Origin: UBA7236 sp964638865
Lineage (GTDB): Bacteria > Bacteroidota > Bacteroidia > Chitinophagales > BACL12
Direction: 5' to 3'
DNA: 64,000 bases
Assembly: GCA_964638865.1 (NCBI GenBank)
Contig: CAZXBG010000002.1
Location: 28,719-92,718 of the forward strand
Both the position numbers and the translations under genes were made by a program. Below are positions 8,999-18,306 of the stretch, piece by piece (positions within the stretch are counted from its first letter, which is position 1; every line of letters begins with the position of its first letter). The notes below the pieces were generated by a model, which saw nothing but the letters and a program-made list of their open reading frames with translations, did not search any database and had not been told where the DNA came from.

Positions 8999-9334
8999 TT
9001 ATGCAATTCGAAGCCCGTTTTCAATTGTTTTATCAGGGTGAAGTAAAATAACAGATCCGTCAAGCTGCATCACTCCCAATACAAGGCATTCACTGAAGAA
9101 ATTGGCAATTTGTTTGACAGGAAAATTTACAACCGCTACAATTTGTTTACCGATCAATACTTCCTTATCATAGTGAACGGTGATTTGTGCACTGGACCTT
9201 TTTATTCCAAGATCGCCGAAATCAATGGTGAGCTGAAAAGCTGGTTTTTTAGCTCCGGGAAATTCCTGAACCTCCAAAATAGTACCCGTTCTGATCTCCA
9301 ATTTTTCAAAATCGTTATACGTAATTTTTTCCAT
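8999..9334 (-). CDS. csaA: CsaA-type tRNA-binding domain protein
   Basis: A 111-residue protein made of a single tRNA-binding (EMAP/Trbp111-like OB-fold) domain: YNDFEKLEIRTGTILEVQ, then FPGAKKPAFQLTIDFG, SSAQITVHYD, and IVAVVNFPVKQIANFFSECL with LGVMQLDGSVILL. CsaA proteins are cytoplasmic dimers with proposed tRNA-binding or chaperone activity. The start at 9334 gives the canonical N-terminus; a longer in-frame start would overlap the end of the upstream T9SS gene. It lies 1 bp after that gene's stop on the same strand, probably by chance of position rather than function. Confidence 0.9.
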   Translation of the reverse strand: MEKITYNDFEKLEIRTGTILEVQEFPGAKKPAFQLTIDFGDLGIKRSSAQITVHYDKEVLIGKQIVAVVNFPVKQIANFFSECLVLGVMQLDGSVILLHPDKTIENGLRIA

Positions 9335-9335
9335 A

Positions 9336-10562
9336 TTAAATTTTAATAAAGGGTTTAACAATACTTTCATTTTCGTATTGAAATTTTACGAAATAGACGC
9401 CCTTCAACAAAGCACTTATATTCAAATTGTAATCAACTTCTCCGAAATAGCTATCGTACGGAATTGATCTTATGATCTCTCTGCCAAAGGAATCATATAT
9501 TGTAATTTGTGTAGCTTGTTGTAAACCGGTTTTTAATTTTATGGCAATAAAGTTTTGCGCAGGGTTTGGAAATAAAAAAATAGAATTATCATATTCCGGA
9601 ACATTAAATCCATTCACGTTTAAAACGGCCATACCTCCAAAAGTTCCCGCCCATACATTTCCTGCCTCATCTATAAATAAACCATCTGCTGTACTATGAG
9701 GTAAATTTGAATTTGAAGTGTAAAACTGTTCCCAATCTCCGCTCGGATTTGTTTTTGTAATACCATCATGGGTGGCAAACCAGATATTTCCATCAGGGTC
9801 AATTGCCATACGGTTCACGCTGTTGTGTGTTAACTCGGAAGTAACTGTATTGTAAACAAACAACCATACATCAGAAACTGGGTCATACTTTTCCACTCCA
9901 AGAAAATCGGCAATATATAAAATACCCTCCTCATCGCTTATAATGGTGCGTATTAAATTTGAATTAAGTCCCGAATTATCATAATTGTAATTCGTAAAAA
10001 TGCCATCCGTTAATTTTGTAACACCTGAAAATCTGCTCCCTATCCACAGGGTATTATTTTTATCATTTAATAAACAGGTAATATCATTAGCACCGAGTTC
10101 TGAATTGGTGGAATCAAATATTTGCCAGCTATCATTCTGCACTTTTGTTAAACCCTTATTAGTTGCGATCCACAATATTGCATTAATACTGTCATAGGCA
10201 ATATCATTTACCTGATTTCCCGGCAATGGAGAATTTGATGTGTCGAGCCAACTCCAAATATTGTTTTCAAAAATGTATAATCCACCATAATAAGCTCCGG
10301 CATAAATTTTATTATTAAAAGTTCTTATAATCCTAAAATCGTTGCTCCCAACTTGAAGATTGTTTTTGTTGTAGGAGGTAATTACTCCTGTTGTCTGATC
10401 AAATACTTTTATACCGGCGTTTTGAGTAGCAACCCAAATTTTATCATCTTTTGAAGTAATACTTATTACTGTATCTGTGATGCCGGTTAGAAACCAACTA
10501 TTATTTTGTCCGCTTGCGAACCTAAAGAGGAGAACTAAAATGCAGAAAAAAGATGTTTTCAT
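9336..10562 (-). CDS. secreted two-component-regulator-type propeller protein with T9SS type A domain
   Basis: A 408-residue secreted protein with signal peptide (MKTSFFCILVLLFRFASG) and several Reg_prop-type repeats of the form DGNIWFATHDGITK, NTLWIGSRFSGVTKL and GNVWAGTFGGMAVL. These repeats resemble the periplasmic sensor propeller of hybrid two-component systems, but here no membrane segment or kinase follows. The C-terminus is a T9SS domain (IFLFPNPAQNFIAIKL to GVYFVKF, ending PFIKI). The product is thus probably exported to the surface. Role unknown. Confidence 0.84.
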   Translation of the reverse strand: MKTSFFCILVLLFRFASGQNNSWFLTGITDTVISITSKDDKIWVATQNAGIKVFDQTTGVITSYNKNNLQVGSNDFRIIRTFNNKIYAGAYYGGLYIFENNIWSWLDTSNSPLPGNQVNDIAYDSINAILWIATNKGLTKVQNDSWQIFDSTNSELGANDITCLLNDKNNTLWIGSRFSGVTKLTDGIFTNYNYDNSGLNSNLIRTIISDEEGILYIADFLGVEKYDPVSDVWLFVYNTVTSELTHNSVNRMAIDPDGNIWFATHDGITKTNPSGDWEQFYTSNSNLPHSTADGLFIDEAGNVWAGTFGGMAVLNVNGFNVPEYDNSIFLFPNPAQNFIAIKLKTGLQQATQITIYDSFGREIIRSIPYDSYFGEVDYNLNISALLKGVYFVKFQYENESIVKPFIKI

Positions 10563-10763
10563 GAGTAAACTAAAACTAATTTAAAATTACATATTTTTAT
10601 TGAACAGATTTACTTTTTTAGACAATTCAAAGTGCTGAATTACACGCATTTAGCTTAAACGAATCTTTTTAACTTAATCTTGTGCACAATCTGTTTAAAA
10701 ATACCTGCCTTTTTTTGCATCTTCATTTGGGCTTCTTTCGAATTTAGCCGACCTTTAAAAAAA

Positions 10764-13700
10764 ATGAAATTCTCCCACCTTCACAACCATACTATGTTTT
10801 CGCTGCTCGATGGAGCAAGCGATATTAGTCGATTATATAAAAAGGCGGTTGCCGACGAAATGCCCGCACTGGCTATTACCGACCACGGTAATATGTTTGG
10901 CGCCTTTCAGTTTGTAGCGGAAGCGTATAAACACAAAAATGCTGACGGAACTCCGAAGATAAAACCTGTAGTGGGCTGCGAATTTTATATCGTCAGCGAT
11001 ATGTACAGGAAAAATTTTACCCGGGAAGAGAAGGATGTTCGCTACCACCAGGTATTACTCGCCAAAAATGAGGTTGGATATAAAAATTTGGTCAAAATGT
11101 GTTCCTTAGGCTACACGCAGGGAATGTATGGAAAGTATCCACGCATCGACAGATCTGTGGTCGAAAAATATCATGAAGGGTTAATTGCCACTACATGTTG
11201 CCTCGCCGCAGAAGTGCCGCGTGCAATCATGAAAAAAAGTAAGGAAGAAGCAGAAGAAACTTTTAAGTGGTGGCATAAATTATTCGGGGATGATTATTAT
11301 ATAGAATTGCAACGGCACGATATACCGGATCAGATTTATGTGAATGATGTTTTAATGCAGTATGCAAAAAAATATAATGTGAAAGTGATCGCAACAAACG
11401 ATGCACATTATGTTGACCAGGGTGATGCAAATGCACATGATATTTTATTGTGTATCAACACCGGCGAAAAACAGGCAACTCCAAAAATGAAAGATTTTGG
11501 AGATGATGATATGCAGAGCAAAGGAAAACGATTTGCTTTTTATAACGACCAATTTTATTTTAAAACATCATCAGAAATGATAAAACTTTTTGATGATGTT
11601 CCGGAGGCAATTGAAAACACCAATGAAATAGTGGATAAAATTCAATTACTCGATCTTAAACGCGATATTTTGTTACCCGCATTTCCTGTACCAACCGAAT
11701 TTAAAATTCATGAGGATGATGTATTAAACCAATGGGAATATTTAAAATCCATCACTTTCGACGGAGCAAAAAAACGTTATGGAGAAATTGAAGCTCTAAC
11801 CGAAGAACGTATTAACTTCGAATTATTTACCATTAAAACAATGGGTTTTGCCGGGTATTTTCTCATTGTAATGGATTTTATTAAAGCAGGTCGCGACATG
11901 GGTGTGTTTGTTGGGCCCGGAAGAGGTTCGGCAGCGGGGTCAGTGGTTGCATATTGCATCGGGATAACCAATATTGACCCGATGAAATATAATTTACTTT
12001 TCGAAAGGTTTTTAAATCCCGACAGAAAGTCGATGCCCGATATAGATACAGATTTTGATGATGATGGAAGACAAAAAGTAATTGATTATGTTGTTCAGAA
12101 ATACGGAAAAAATCAGGTTGCACAATTAATTACCTACGGCACCATGGCCGCGAAAACAAGTTTAAAAGATGTTGCGCGCGTTTTGGATATGGCTATTTCT
12201 GAAAGTAATGCATTAAGTAAATTTATTCCGGAGCGACCAGGCATTACTTTGAATAGATTTATTAATGCTCCTTTAAATGGTGATAATTCTTTATTTGAAA
12301 AAGAAAATTTATCGCCGGATGAAATGGCAAATGCTAAAGCATTAAGAAAAATTTTCGAAGATGGCGATGATTTGAGAAGCAAAGTAATTAAAGAAGCTTT
12401 AGTATTGGAAGGTTCTGTTCGCAACACCGGAGTGCATGCTGCAGGATTAATAATTGCACCTTGCGACCTCACTGATCTGCTTCCTATTGCAGTTGCAAAA
12501 GATTCCGATCTCTACATCACACAATTTGAAGGTGAAGTAATTGAAAATGCCGGCGTAATTAAAATGGACTTTCTTGGTTTAAGAACTTTGTCTATTCTTA
12601 AAACCGCATTAAATTTAATTAAACAAAATCATGGTGTAGTAATAGATATTGATACAATTGTTTTAGAAGATAAACCTACTTTTGAACTCTATCAACGCGG
12701 TGAAACAAACGGCACCTTTCAGTTTGAGAGTCCGGGAATGCAAAAATATTTGAAAGAACTCAAACCCGATAAATTTGAAGACCTAATTGCGATGAATGCA
12801 TTATATCGCCCGGGTCCTATCGAATATATTCCAACCTATATTAAACGCAAACACGGCAGGGAAGAAATTCATTACGACCTTGTTGAAATGGAGGAGATAT
12901 TAAAGGAAACTTATGGTGTTACGGTATACCAGGAACAGGTAATGTTACTTTCGCAACGCCTCGCTAATTTCACAAAAGGAGATGCCGATACCTTGCGCAA
13001 GGCAATGGGTAAAAAACAAAAAGATGTACTCGACAAAATGAAATCGAAATTCATCGAAGGTTGTGAAAAAAATAATTTTGATAAAAAGATTTGTGAAAAA
13101 ATTTGGGGAGATTGGGAAGCATTTGCACAATATGCATTTAATAAATCGCACTCTACCTGTTATGCGCTCGTTGCTTATCAAACAGCATATTTAAAAGCAA
13201 ATTACGCAGCAGAATATATGAGTGCTGTGCTCACACATAATCAGGGCAACATTGAAAAAGTGAGTTTCTTTATGGATGAATGTCGCCGTATGGGAATTTC
13301 TGTTTTACCTCCTGATGTGAATGAAAGTAATGTAACTTTTGCGGTAAACAAAAATGGAGAAATTCGTTTTGGGTTAACTGCAATAAAAGGGGTAGGAGAG
13401 GCAGCAGTAGTTGAATTAATAAGAGAACGCAATGCAAACGGTCCCTATAAAAGTTTATATGATCTTACCCGAAGAGTGAATTTACGCAGTGTAAATAAAA
13501 AAACATTAGAGTCGTTAGTACTTGCCGGTGCTTTTGATAGTTTTAACGTGTTTCGCGCACAGTATTTTGCAATTGGAAAAAATGAAACGATTAATGTTTT
13601 AGAAAATGCAATTCGCTACGGAAATAATTTTACCGATAATATAAATAATGCACAAAATACCTTGTTTGGAGATACTATTGACAGCGAAGTTGCAGAGCCT

Positions 13701-14372
13701 AAAATTCCGGAATGGCCGGAATGGAATACCGTTGAAAAATTAAAAAAAGAATTTGAGGTGATAGGCATTTATTTAAGTGGTCACCCTCTCGACGATTACC
13801 GAATTGAAGTGGATGCATTTAAAACCTGCGCAATTAATGAAATAGAAAAATTTACGGATAAGGGGGAAGTTTCCATAGTAGGTTATATCGCATCAACAGA
13901 TACCAAAATTGGAAAGTCTGGAGATAAATACACCATTTTTTCACTGGAAGATTTTAGTGGTCATTTAGAGCTCGGATTATTTAAAAGTAATTATATCAAG
14001 TTCAAGAATTATGTTGACCAGACGGGAAACGTATTATATGTAAAAGGAAATTACCAAACAGACAGGAACGACCCCGAACGAAAACGTTTTTGGGTGACTG
14101 ATATTCAATTGCTGAGCGAAATACGTGAAAAAAAGGCGATGAAGATCACTTTATGTATATCTCTTTCCGATTTGAACGATAACTTTATAAATGCAGTTGG
14201 TGAGCTTATCAAAACGCATCCCGGAAATGACAGGATCTCCTTAAAAATTGTAGAAGAAACGGAGAACTTTGATGTGTATTTACGAACCCAAAATGGCTGT
14301 ATCAAAGCCGAAAGACCAGTTTTGAACAGTTTGGGGAAATTTGGTGAGGTGACTTTAAAAGTGGCTGGTTAG
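10764..14372 (+). CDS. dnaE: DNA polymerase III alpha subunit
   Basis: The replicative polymerase, 1202 residues from the ATG at 10764 (an earlier in-frame start would add a hydrophobic, unrelated 28 residues). Order: PHP domain with HLHNHT, DHGNMFG, GCEFY, RYHQVLL, TTCCLA and NDAHY, i.e. an apparently complete metal-binding set; palm with FVGPGRGSAAGS, the catalytic Asp pair in MPDIDTDFDDDGR (~residues 424-436) and the third Asp in IKMDFLGLRTL (~600); helix-hairpin-helix region with ITAIKG-like FGLTAIKGVGEAAV; and a C-terminal OB fold (VSIVGYIASTDTK to HLELGLF). This is the usual Bacteroidota type. trxA follows after 111 bp. Confidence 0.98.
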   Translation: MKFSHLHNHTMFSLLDGASDISRLYKKAVADEMPALAITDHGNMFGAFQFVAEAYKHKNADGTPKIKPVVGCEFYIVSDMYRKNFTREEKDVRYHQVLLAKNEVGYKNLVKMCSLGYTQGMYGKYPRIDRSVVEKYHEGLIATTCCLAAEVPRAIMKKSKEEAEETFKWWHKLFGDDYYIELQRHDIPDQIYVNDVLMQYAKKYNVKVIATNDAHYVDQGDANAHDILLCINTGEKQATPKMKDFGDDDMQSKGKRFAFYNDQFYFKTSSEMIKLFDDVPEAIENTNEIVDKIQLLDLKRDILLPAFPVPTEFKIHEDDVLNQWEYLKSITFDGAKKRYGEIEALTEERINFELFTIKTMGFAGYFLIVMDFIKAGRDMGVFVGPGRGSAAGSVVAYCIGITNIDPMKYNLLFERFLNPDRKSMPDIDTDFDDDGRQKVIDYVVQKYGKNQVAQLITYGTMAAKTSLKDVARVLDMAISESNALSKFIPERPGITLNRFINAPLNGDNSLFEKENLSPDEMANAKALRKIFEDGDDLRSKVIKEALVLEGSVRNTGVHAAGLIIAPCDLTDLLPIAVAKDSDLYITQFEGEVIENAGVIKMDFLGLRTLSILKTALNLIKQNHGVVIDIDTIVLEDKPTFELYQRGETNGTFQFESPGMQKYLKELKPDKFEDLIAMNALYRPGPIEYIPTYIKRKHGREEIHYDLVEMEEILKETYGVTVYQEQVMLLSQRLANFTKGDADTLRKAMGKKQKDVLDKMKSKFIEGCEKNNFDKKICEKIWGDWEAFAQYAFNKSHSTCYALVAYQTAYLKANYAAEYMSAVLTHNQGNIEKVSFFMDECRRMGISVLPPDVNESNVTFAVNKNGEIRFGLTAIKGVGEAAVVELIRERNANGPYKSLYDLTRRVNLRSVNKKTLESLVLAGAFDSFNVFRAQYFAIGKNETINVLENAIRYGNNFTDNINNAQNTLFGDTIDSEVAEPKIPEWPEWNTVEKLKKEFEVIGIYLSGHPLDDYRIEVDAFKTCAINEIEKFTDKGEVSIVGYIASTDTKIGKSGDKYTIFSLEDFSGHLELGLFKSNYIKFKNYVDQTGNVLYVKGNYQTDRNDPERKRFWVTDIQLLSEIREKKAMKITLCISLSDLNDNFINAVGELIKTHPGNDRISLKIVEETENFDVYLRTQNGCIKAERPVLNSLGKFGEVTLKVAG

Positions 14373-14483
14373 ATTTGCAGATCGGATGGTGAGAAGGAAA
14401 GTGTGTTTTGGAGGAACTAATCCGGCACCTAATTGTTTAAAATAGAGTTCTTAATTAATAAACCAATAAAATCAAAAATTACT

Positions 14484-14801
14484 ATGGCATTAGAATTTAA
14501 CGATGCAAACTTCAAGCAAGATGTGCTTGACAGCGAAAAACTAACCGTGATCGACTTTTGGGCTGAATGGTGCGGCCCTTGCCGTGTTGTTGGACCAGTC
14601 ATTGAAGAATTGTCGAAAGACTACCAAGGCAAAGTGAACATCGGCAAGGTGAACGTTGACTTTAACCCGGAGATATCTATGATGTACGGCATCCGCAACA
14701 TTCCAACTATTTTATTCATTAAAAATGGTCAGGTTATTGACAAACAGGTTGGTGCAGTAGCTAAAAGTGTGCTTGATGCCAAGGTAAAACAGCATATGTA
14801 A
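14484..14801 (+). CDS. trxA: thioredoxin
   Basis: A 105-residue cytoplasmic thioredoxin with the active site VIDFWAEWCGPCRVVGP and the cis-Pro segment RNIPTILFIKNG. It reduces protein disulfides using electrons from thioredoxin reductase (not in this window). Start at the ATG 14484 gives the standard N-terminus MALEFNDANF; an upstream in-frame start would add 17 residues not found in the family. A strong terminator follows at 14823-14852, so it is probably monocistronic. Confidence 0.97.
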   Translation: MALEFNDANFKQDVLDSEKLTVIDFWAEWCGPCRVVGPVIEELSKDYQGKVNIGKVNVDFNPEISMMYGIRNIPTILFIKNGQVIDKQVGAVAKSVLDAKVKQHM

Positions 14802-14822
14802 TTTGTAAACATACTTATTAAG

Positions 14823-14852
14823 AGCCTTCCTGCGTTAGTCGGAAGGCTTTTT
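14823..14852 (+). terminator. rho-independent terminator of trxA
   Basis: Perfect 8-bp stem AGCCTTCC / GGAAGGCT with a 10-nt loop, followed by five T. It lies 22 bp after the trxA stop. Confidence 0.88.
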
Positions 14853-14951
14853 CATGCACCATGAATAGAAAATCAATTGAACATAAGAACCTTCTTAGGT
14901 GTTTTCTTAGATTTTCTTATTCAGGGTAATTTACTTTAATTTACACAAAAT

Positions 14952-15893
14952 ATGAGTTCTACCAGACAATTAATGTCCATTCAGGACCTCCGGAGTATAG
15001 AAAACCTGGAACTTCTTGCCAAACAGGTTGTGGAGGGGTTTATTTTGGGGCTTCATAAAAGCCCTTTTCATGGTTTTTCTGTAGAATTTGCCGAACATAG
15101 AATTTATAATCCCGGAGAGGCTACTCGTCATATCGACTGGAAAGTTTATGGGAGAACAGATAAGTTATTTACAAAAAAATATGAGGAAGAAACTAACCTG
15201 CGTTGCCAGATTGTAATCGATGCGTCCTCAAGTATGTACTTCCCCGAAGCCGAAAAAAATGAACAGGGGTTGCATATCAACAAACTTATATTTTCTGCAA
15301 TTTGTGCCAGCTCAATAATGCATTTATTAAAATTGCAAAGAGATGCAGCCGGGCTTACCATTTTTGCAGATGATATTTTATTGCATACTAAAGCTGCGAG
15401 TAATATCGTCCATCAAAAATTATTGCAATCACAATTGGAAAATTTTATCGGAAAATCTTCCAGGGATCTGAAAACGGAAGCTGCAAAATGTTTACACGTT
15501 ATTGCAGAAAATGTACATCGCAGAAGTTTGGTAATTATTTTTAGTGATATGTTTGAAGGGAATGAAAATACGGAAGAACTTTTTTCTGCTTTGCAACATT
15601 TGAAACACAATAAACATGAAGTGATCCTGTTTCACGTAGTGGATAAAAAACATGAAATTGATTTTACTTACGACAATCGCCCGTATGTTTTTGTTGATAT
15701 GGAAAGCGGTGAAAAGGTAAAAGTGAGAAGTAATGAAGTAAAGGCGCATTACACCGAACAAATGGTAAATTTTATGAAGAATCTAAAATTACGCTGCGAT
15801 CAGTATAAGATTGATTTTATTGAGGCAGATATGAATAAGGAGTTTAATCAGGTATTAATGCCATATCTGGTGAAGAGAATGAAGATGAAATAA
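14952..15893 (+). CDS. DUF58 domain protein (vWA-like, MoxR-associated type)
   Basis: A 313-residue cytoplasmic protein of the DUF58 family. The signature region is FAEHRIYNPGEATRHIDWKVYGRTDKL, followed by a vWA-like fold with a MIDAS-type motif DASSSM (IVIDASSSMYF) and VIIFSDMFEG. DUF58 proteins usually sit beside MoxR AAA+ ATPases and BatA-type vWA proteins and are thought to help assemble or activate envelope or enzyme complexes. Here no moxR or bat gene is adjacent. The stop overlaps the next ATG (TAATG), so it is coupled to the hydrolase gene. Confidence 0.9.
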   Translation: MSSTRQLMSIQDLRSIENLELLAKQVVEGFILGLHKSPFHGFSVEFAEHRIYNPGEATRHIDWKVYGRTDKLFTKKYEEETNLRCQIVIDASSSMYFPEAEKNEQGLHINKLIFSAICASSIMHLLKLQRDAAGLTIFADDILLHTKAASNIVHQKLLQSQLENFIGKSSRDLKTEAAKCLHVIAENVHRRSLVIIFSDMFEGNENTEELFSALQHLKHNKHEVILFHVVDKKHEIDFTYDNRPYVFVDMESGEKVKVRSNEVKAHYTEQMVNFMKNLKLRCDQYKIDFIEADMNKEFNQVLMPYLVKRMKMK

Positions 15894-16657
15894 TGGAACT
15901 CAATTATGTAAAATCAGGAGCCGGATATCCTGTAATTATTCTTCATGGATTATTCGGGATGCTAGACAACTGGAAATCTATAACAAGATCTTTAGAAGAA
16001 AAATTTACAGTTTACCTGATCGACCAGCGCAATCATGGAAAATCTCCACACCTGCCCGAACATTCCTATCAATTAATGGCAGATGATCTTAATCACTTTT
16101 TTATTCAGCAACAAATAGCCTCTGCGCATATTATCGGACATTCCATGGGTGGAAAAACAGCCATGCAATTTGCGCTTCAACATCCTCAAAAAGTAGATAA
16201 ACTTGTAGTGGTTGATATGGGAATTAAACGCTACAATGGAGGACATGATTCGATTTTTGACGCTTTGCGGGCACTTGACCTTACATCAATTCATTCCAGA
16301 AAAGATGCAGAGAAGGAAATGGCTGAAAAGGTTGTGGATATTACAGTGCAGCAATTTTTATTAAAAAATCTTACCAGAGAAACAAACGGAAATTACAGTT
16401 GGAAATTTAATTTGGAAGCTTTATCCGCCAATTACGATAACGAAATTCTTGCGCCAATAAAAATTAGTGAAAAATATTCCGGAGAAGTATTGTTTGTAAG
16501 AGGAGGGAAGTCTAATTATATTTTAAATAAGGATTGGGATACCATTCAACATGTTTTTCCAAATGCTGTTTTAAATACTGTTAAAGATTCTGGCCATTGG
16601 GTGCATGCAGAAAAACCTGAAGAATTGTTAAAAATTTTATTTGCATTTTTTTCATAG
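15893..16657 (+). CDS. alpha/beta fold hydrolase (YbfF-like esterase)
   Basis: A 254-residue alpha/beta hydrolase: oxyanion region VIILHGLFGMLDNW, strand VYLIDQRNHGKSP, nucleophile elbow IIGHSMGGKTAM with the catalytic Ser, and a C-terminal KDSGHWVHAEKPEE holding the catalytic His. The DQRNHGKS and HGLFG motifs are those of the YbfF/ABHD11 esterase subgroup. The substrate is unknown. It overlaps the DUF58 gene by one base and has no signal peptide. Confidence 0.92.
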   Translation: MELNYVKSGAGYPVIILHGLFGMLDNWKSITRSLEEKFTVYLIDQRNHGKSPHLPEHSYQLMADDLNHFFIQQQIASAHIIGHSMGGKTAMQFALQHPQKVDKLVVVDMGIKRYNGGHDSIFDALRALDLTSIHSRKDAEKEMAEKVVDITVQQFLLKNLTRETNGNYSWKFNLEALSANYDNEILAPIKISEKYSGEVLFVRGGKSNYILNKDWDTIQHVFPNAVLNTVKDSGHWVHAEKPEELLKILFAFFS

Positions 16658-16673
16658 TACTTGATTATTTTTG
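16640..16673 (+). promoter_or_regulatory. promoter (-33 TTTG, -7 TATTTTTG) for the T9SS gene at 16687
   Basis: TTTG at 16640-16643 and TATTTTTG at 16666-16673 match the Bacteroidota TTTG / TAnnTTTG promoter with 22 bp between. The downstream ATG is 13 nt after the -7 element. Confidence 0.6.
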
Positions 16674-16686
16674 TAAAAAAAACAAT

Positions 16687-17676
16687 ATGAAAACGATCTT
16701 TACATTATTATTGATAGCAGCAGGAGTTTTCTGCTATTCACAACCAACGATTTCTTCCTCCGTTGCCGGTGGAATCGGTGATGAATTTTCTTACACAAAT
16801 GTTAACACATCTGATTTTGATCCGGGGCCTACGGGTGAAAATGTTACCTGGGATTTTACCGGTATTTCAACTACAGGCACAGTAGTGAGTTACACATTAG
16901 TGGACCCTTCTGTAACAGGCCAGGCCGCTGAATTTCCCGGAGCTAATGTAGCTAGTGATGATGGCACAGGGGCGTTCGGGTTTTTTAAGATAACACCTTC
17001 AGAGTACACTTTGTATGGTGTTTATACTCCTTCAACCACTATCAGTTATAGTGACCCCGAAGAATATTGGGTTTTTCCTATGACTTATGGAACCAGTAAC
17101 TCAGACAATTTGCATGCTGAATTTTTTTCAGGGTCTGATTTTATTCGCGATGGGTCTAATGAATTTTTAGCGGATGGGTACGGAACTCTTATTTTGCCAT
17201 CTGGCACCTTTACAAATGTATTAAGAGTTAAAATAGAGGAAGATTACACTGATGAAGTAGTAGGTTTGCCTTATACATACGAATATAATTTTGACCTTTA
17301 TTATTGGTTTAAAGAAGGTATAATAGGGCCCGTATTTCAATATTTCGATTTAGAATATGATATTGCAGGTATACCAACCGCTACAGAATCGTACGGAATA
17401 AACAGCAACCTGGAAATTACATCAATTGAAAATTCAATTGGCGAAGATAATTTAGATATTTACCCTAATCCGGCAACGGATTTTATTAATATAGATTCCC
17501 CGGAATCAAACCTCAATAATGCCAGCATCTTTGATATTGGAGGTAAACTAATTGGCTATCAAAATTTATCAGGAACATCAGATGCTCTTGATGTAAATGC
17601 ACTTCCGGAAGGATTGTATGTTATCAGAATACTGACATCAAACGGCATATTTTCTAAAACAGTTACCATTCAATAA
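16687..17676 (+). CDS. secreted protein with T9SS type A sorting domain
   Basis: A 329-residue exported protein with signal peptide (MKTIFTLLLIAAGVFCYSQ), a beta-rich central region without a family I recognise (YSDPEEYWVFPMTYG, ILPSGTFTNVLRVKIEED, the latter resembling a common Bacteroidota secreted domain), and a C-terminal T9SS domain (LDIYPNPATDFINI to GLYVIRI, ending VTIQ). Own promoter at 16640-16673 and a possible terminator at 17698-17728 suggest a single-gene unit. Function unknown. Confidence 0.85.
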   Translation: MKTIFTLLLIAAGVFCYSQPTISSSVAGGIGDEFSYTNVNTSDFDPGPTGENVTWDFTGISTTGTVVSYTLVDPSVTGQAAEFPGANVASDDGTGAFGFFKITPSEYTLYGVYTPSTTISYSDPEEYWVFPMTYGTSNSDNLHAEFFSGSDFIRDGSNEFLADGYGTLILPSGTFTNVLRVKIEEDYTDEVVGLPYTYEYNFDLYYWFKEGIIGPVFQYFDLEYDIAGIPTATESYGINSNLEITSIENSIGEDNLDIYPNPATDFINIDSPESNLNNASIFDIGGKLIGYQNLSGTSDALDVNALPEGLYVIRILTSNGIFSKTVTIQ

Positions 17677-17697
17677 TTACAAATATATTGAGGATAT

Positions 17698-17728
17698 CCG
17701 CCCGGCCTTGTGTCTGGCGGGTTTTTTT
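17698..17728 (+). terminator. probable rho-independent terminator
   Basis: Short stem CCGCC / GGCGG (13-nt loop) followed by GTTTTTTTT, just after the T9SS gene ending at 17676. Confidence 0.6.
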
Positions 17729-17945
17729 TAGCCCTCCGGTAATACTTTCCGGTCTTTATTATCAAATCAGCGGCACTTTTTGGTCATCATCATTGAAATT
17801 GATGATTATAATCACCAATTGGATTATGGTATTTTTTCAATTTTGTATTCGATAGATATTGTAAGTCTAGGGATTTCCCCATAACTGAAAATAACAGTTC
17901 ACACATGAGTAGCTTTACAAATGAAAGTAGGTCAATAAAATAAAA

Positions 17946-18296
17946 ATGGAGATTCAAGGTAATAAATTAGTGGGAGAATTGCAGCAGGAATTTAACGGAT
18001 ATTTTCCCTTTTTGAAGATAGAATTTTATCGACAACGAAAAGTTGATGAAAAAAATAATATTGAAAAATTAAACGCGTCACAAAAATTGCAACTTGTTAA
18101 CGTCTCCTCCGATAAGTTTGTGGTCAATATTGATAAAAATGACCGAATTACCTCCCTTAAGGATCAATTTAATAAATTCGGTATCGGCGTTTTGATTTTC
18201 AGAAAAGCAGGCAGAGTTTGGGTGGAAACTACCTTTACTGAAGATTGGACCCTCGACAGGCAAAATTCAGAAGGTGAATTATTCAGTAGAAAATAA
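17946..18296 (+). CDS. conserved hypothetical protein, 116 residues
   Basis: A small cytoplasmic protein with no signal peptide or membrane segment. It begins MEIQGNKLVGELQQEFNGYF, has a charged middle (RQRKVDEKNNIEKLNASQKL) and ends in a strand-rich half (GIGVLIFRKAGRVWVETTF, then EDWTLDRQN). The start has a purine-rich upstream stretch (AATAAAA) and the codon use matches its neighbours, so I take it as real. It converges on the receiver-Crp regulator gene with 10 bp between them. I do not recognise a known function. Confidence 0.72.
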   Translation: MEIQGNKLVGELQQEFNGYFPFLKIEFYRQRKVDEKNNIEKLNASQKLQLVNVSSDKFVVNIDKNDRITSLKDQFNKFGIGVLIFRKAGRVWVETTFTEDWTLDRQNSEGELFSRK

Positions 18297-18306
18297 ACTC
18301 CTGTTT

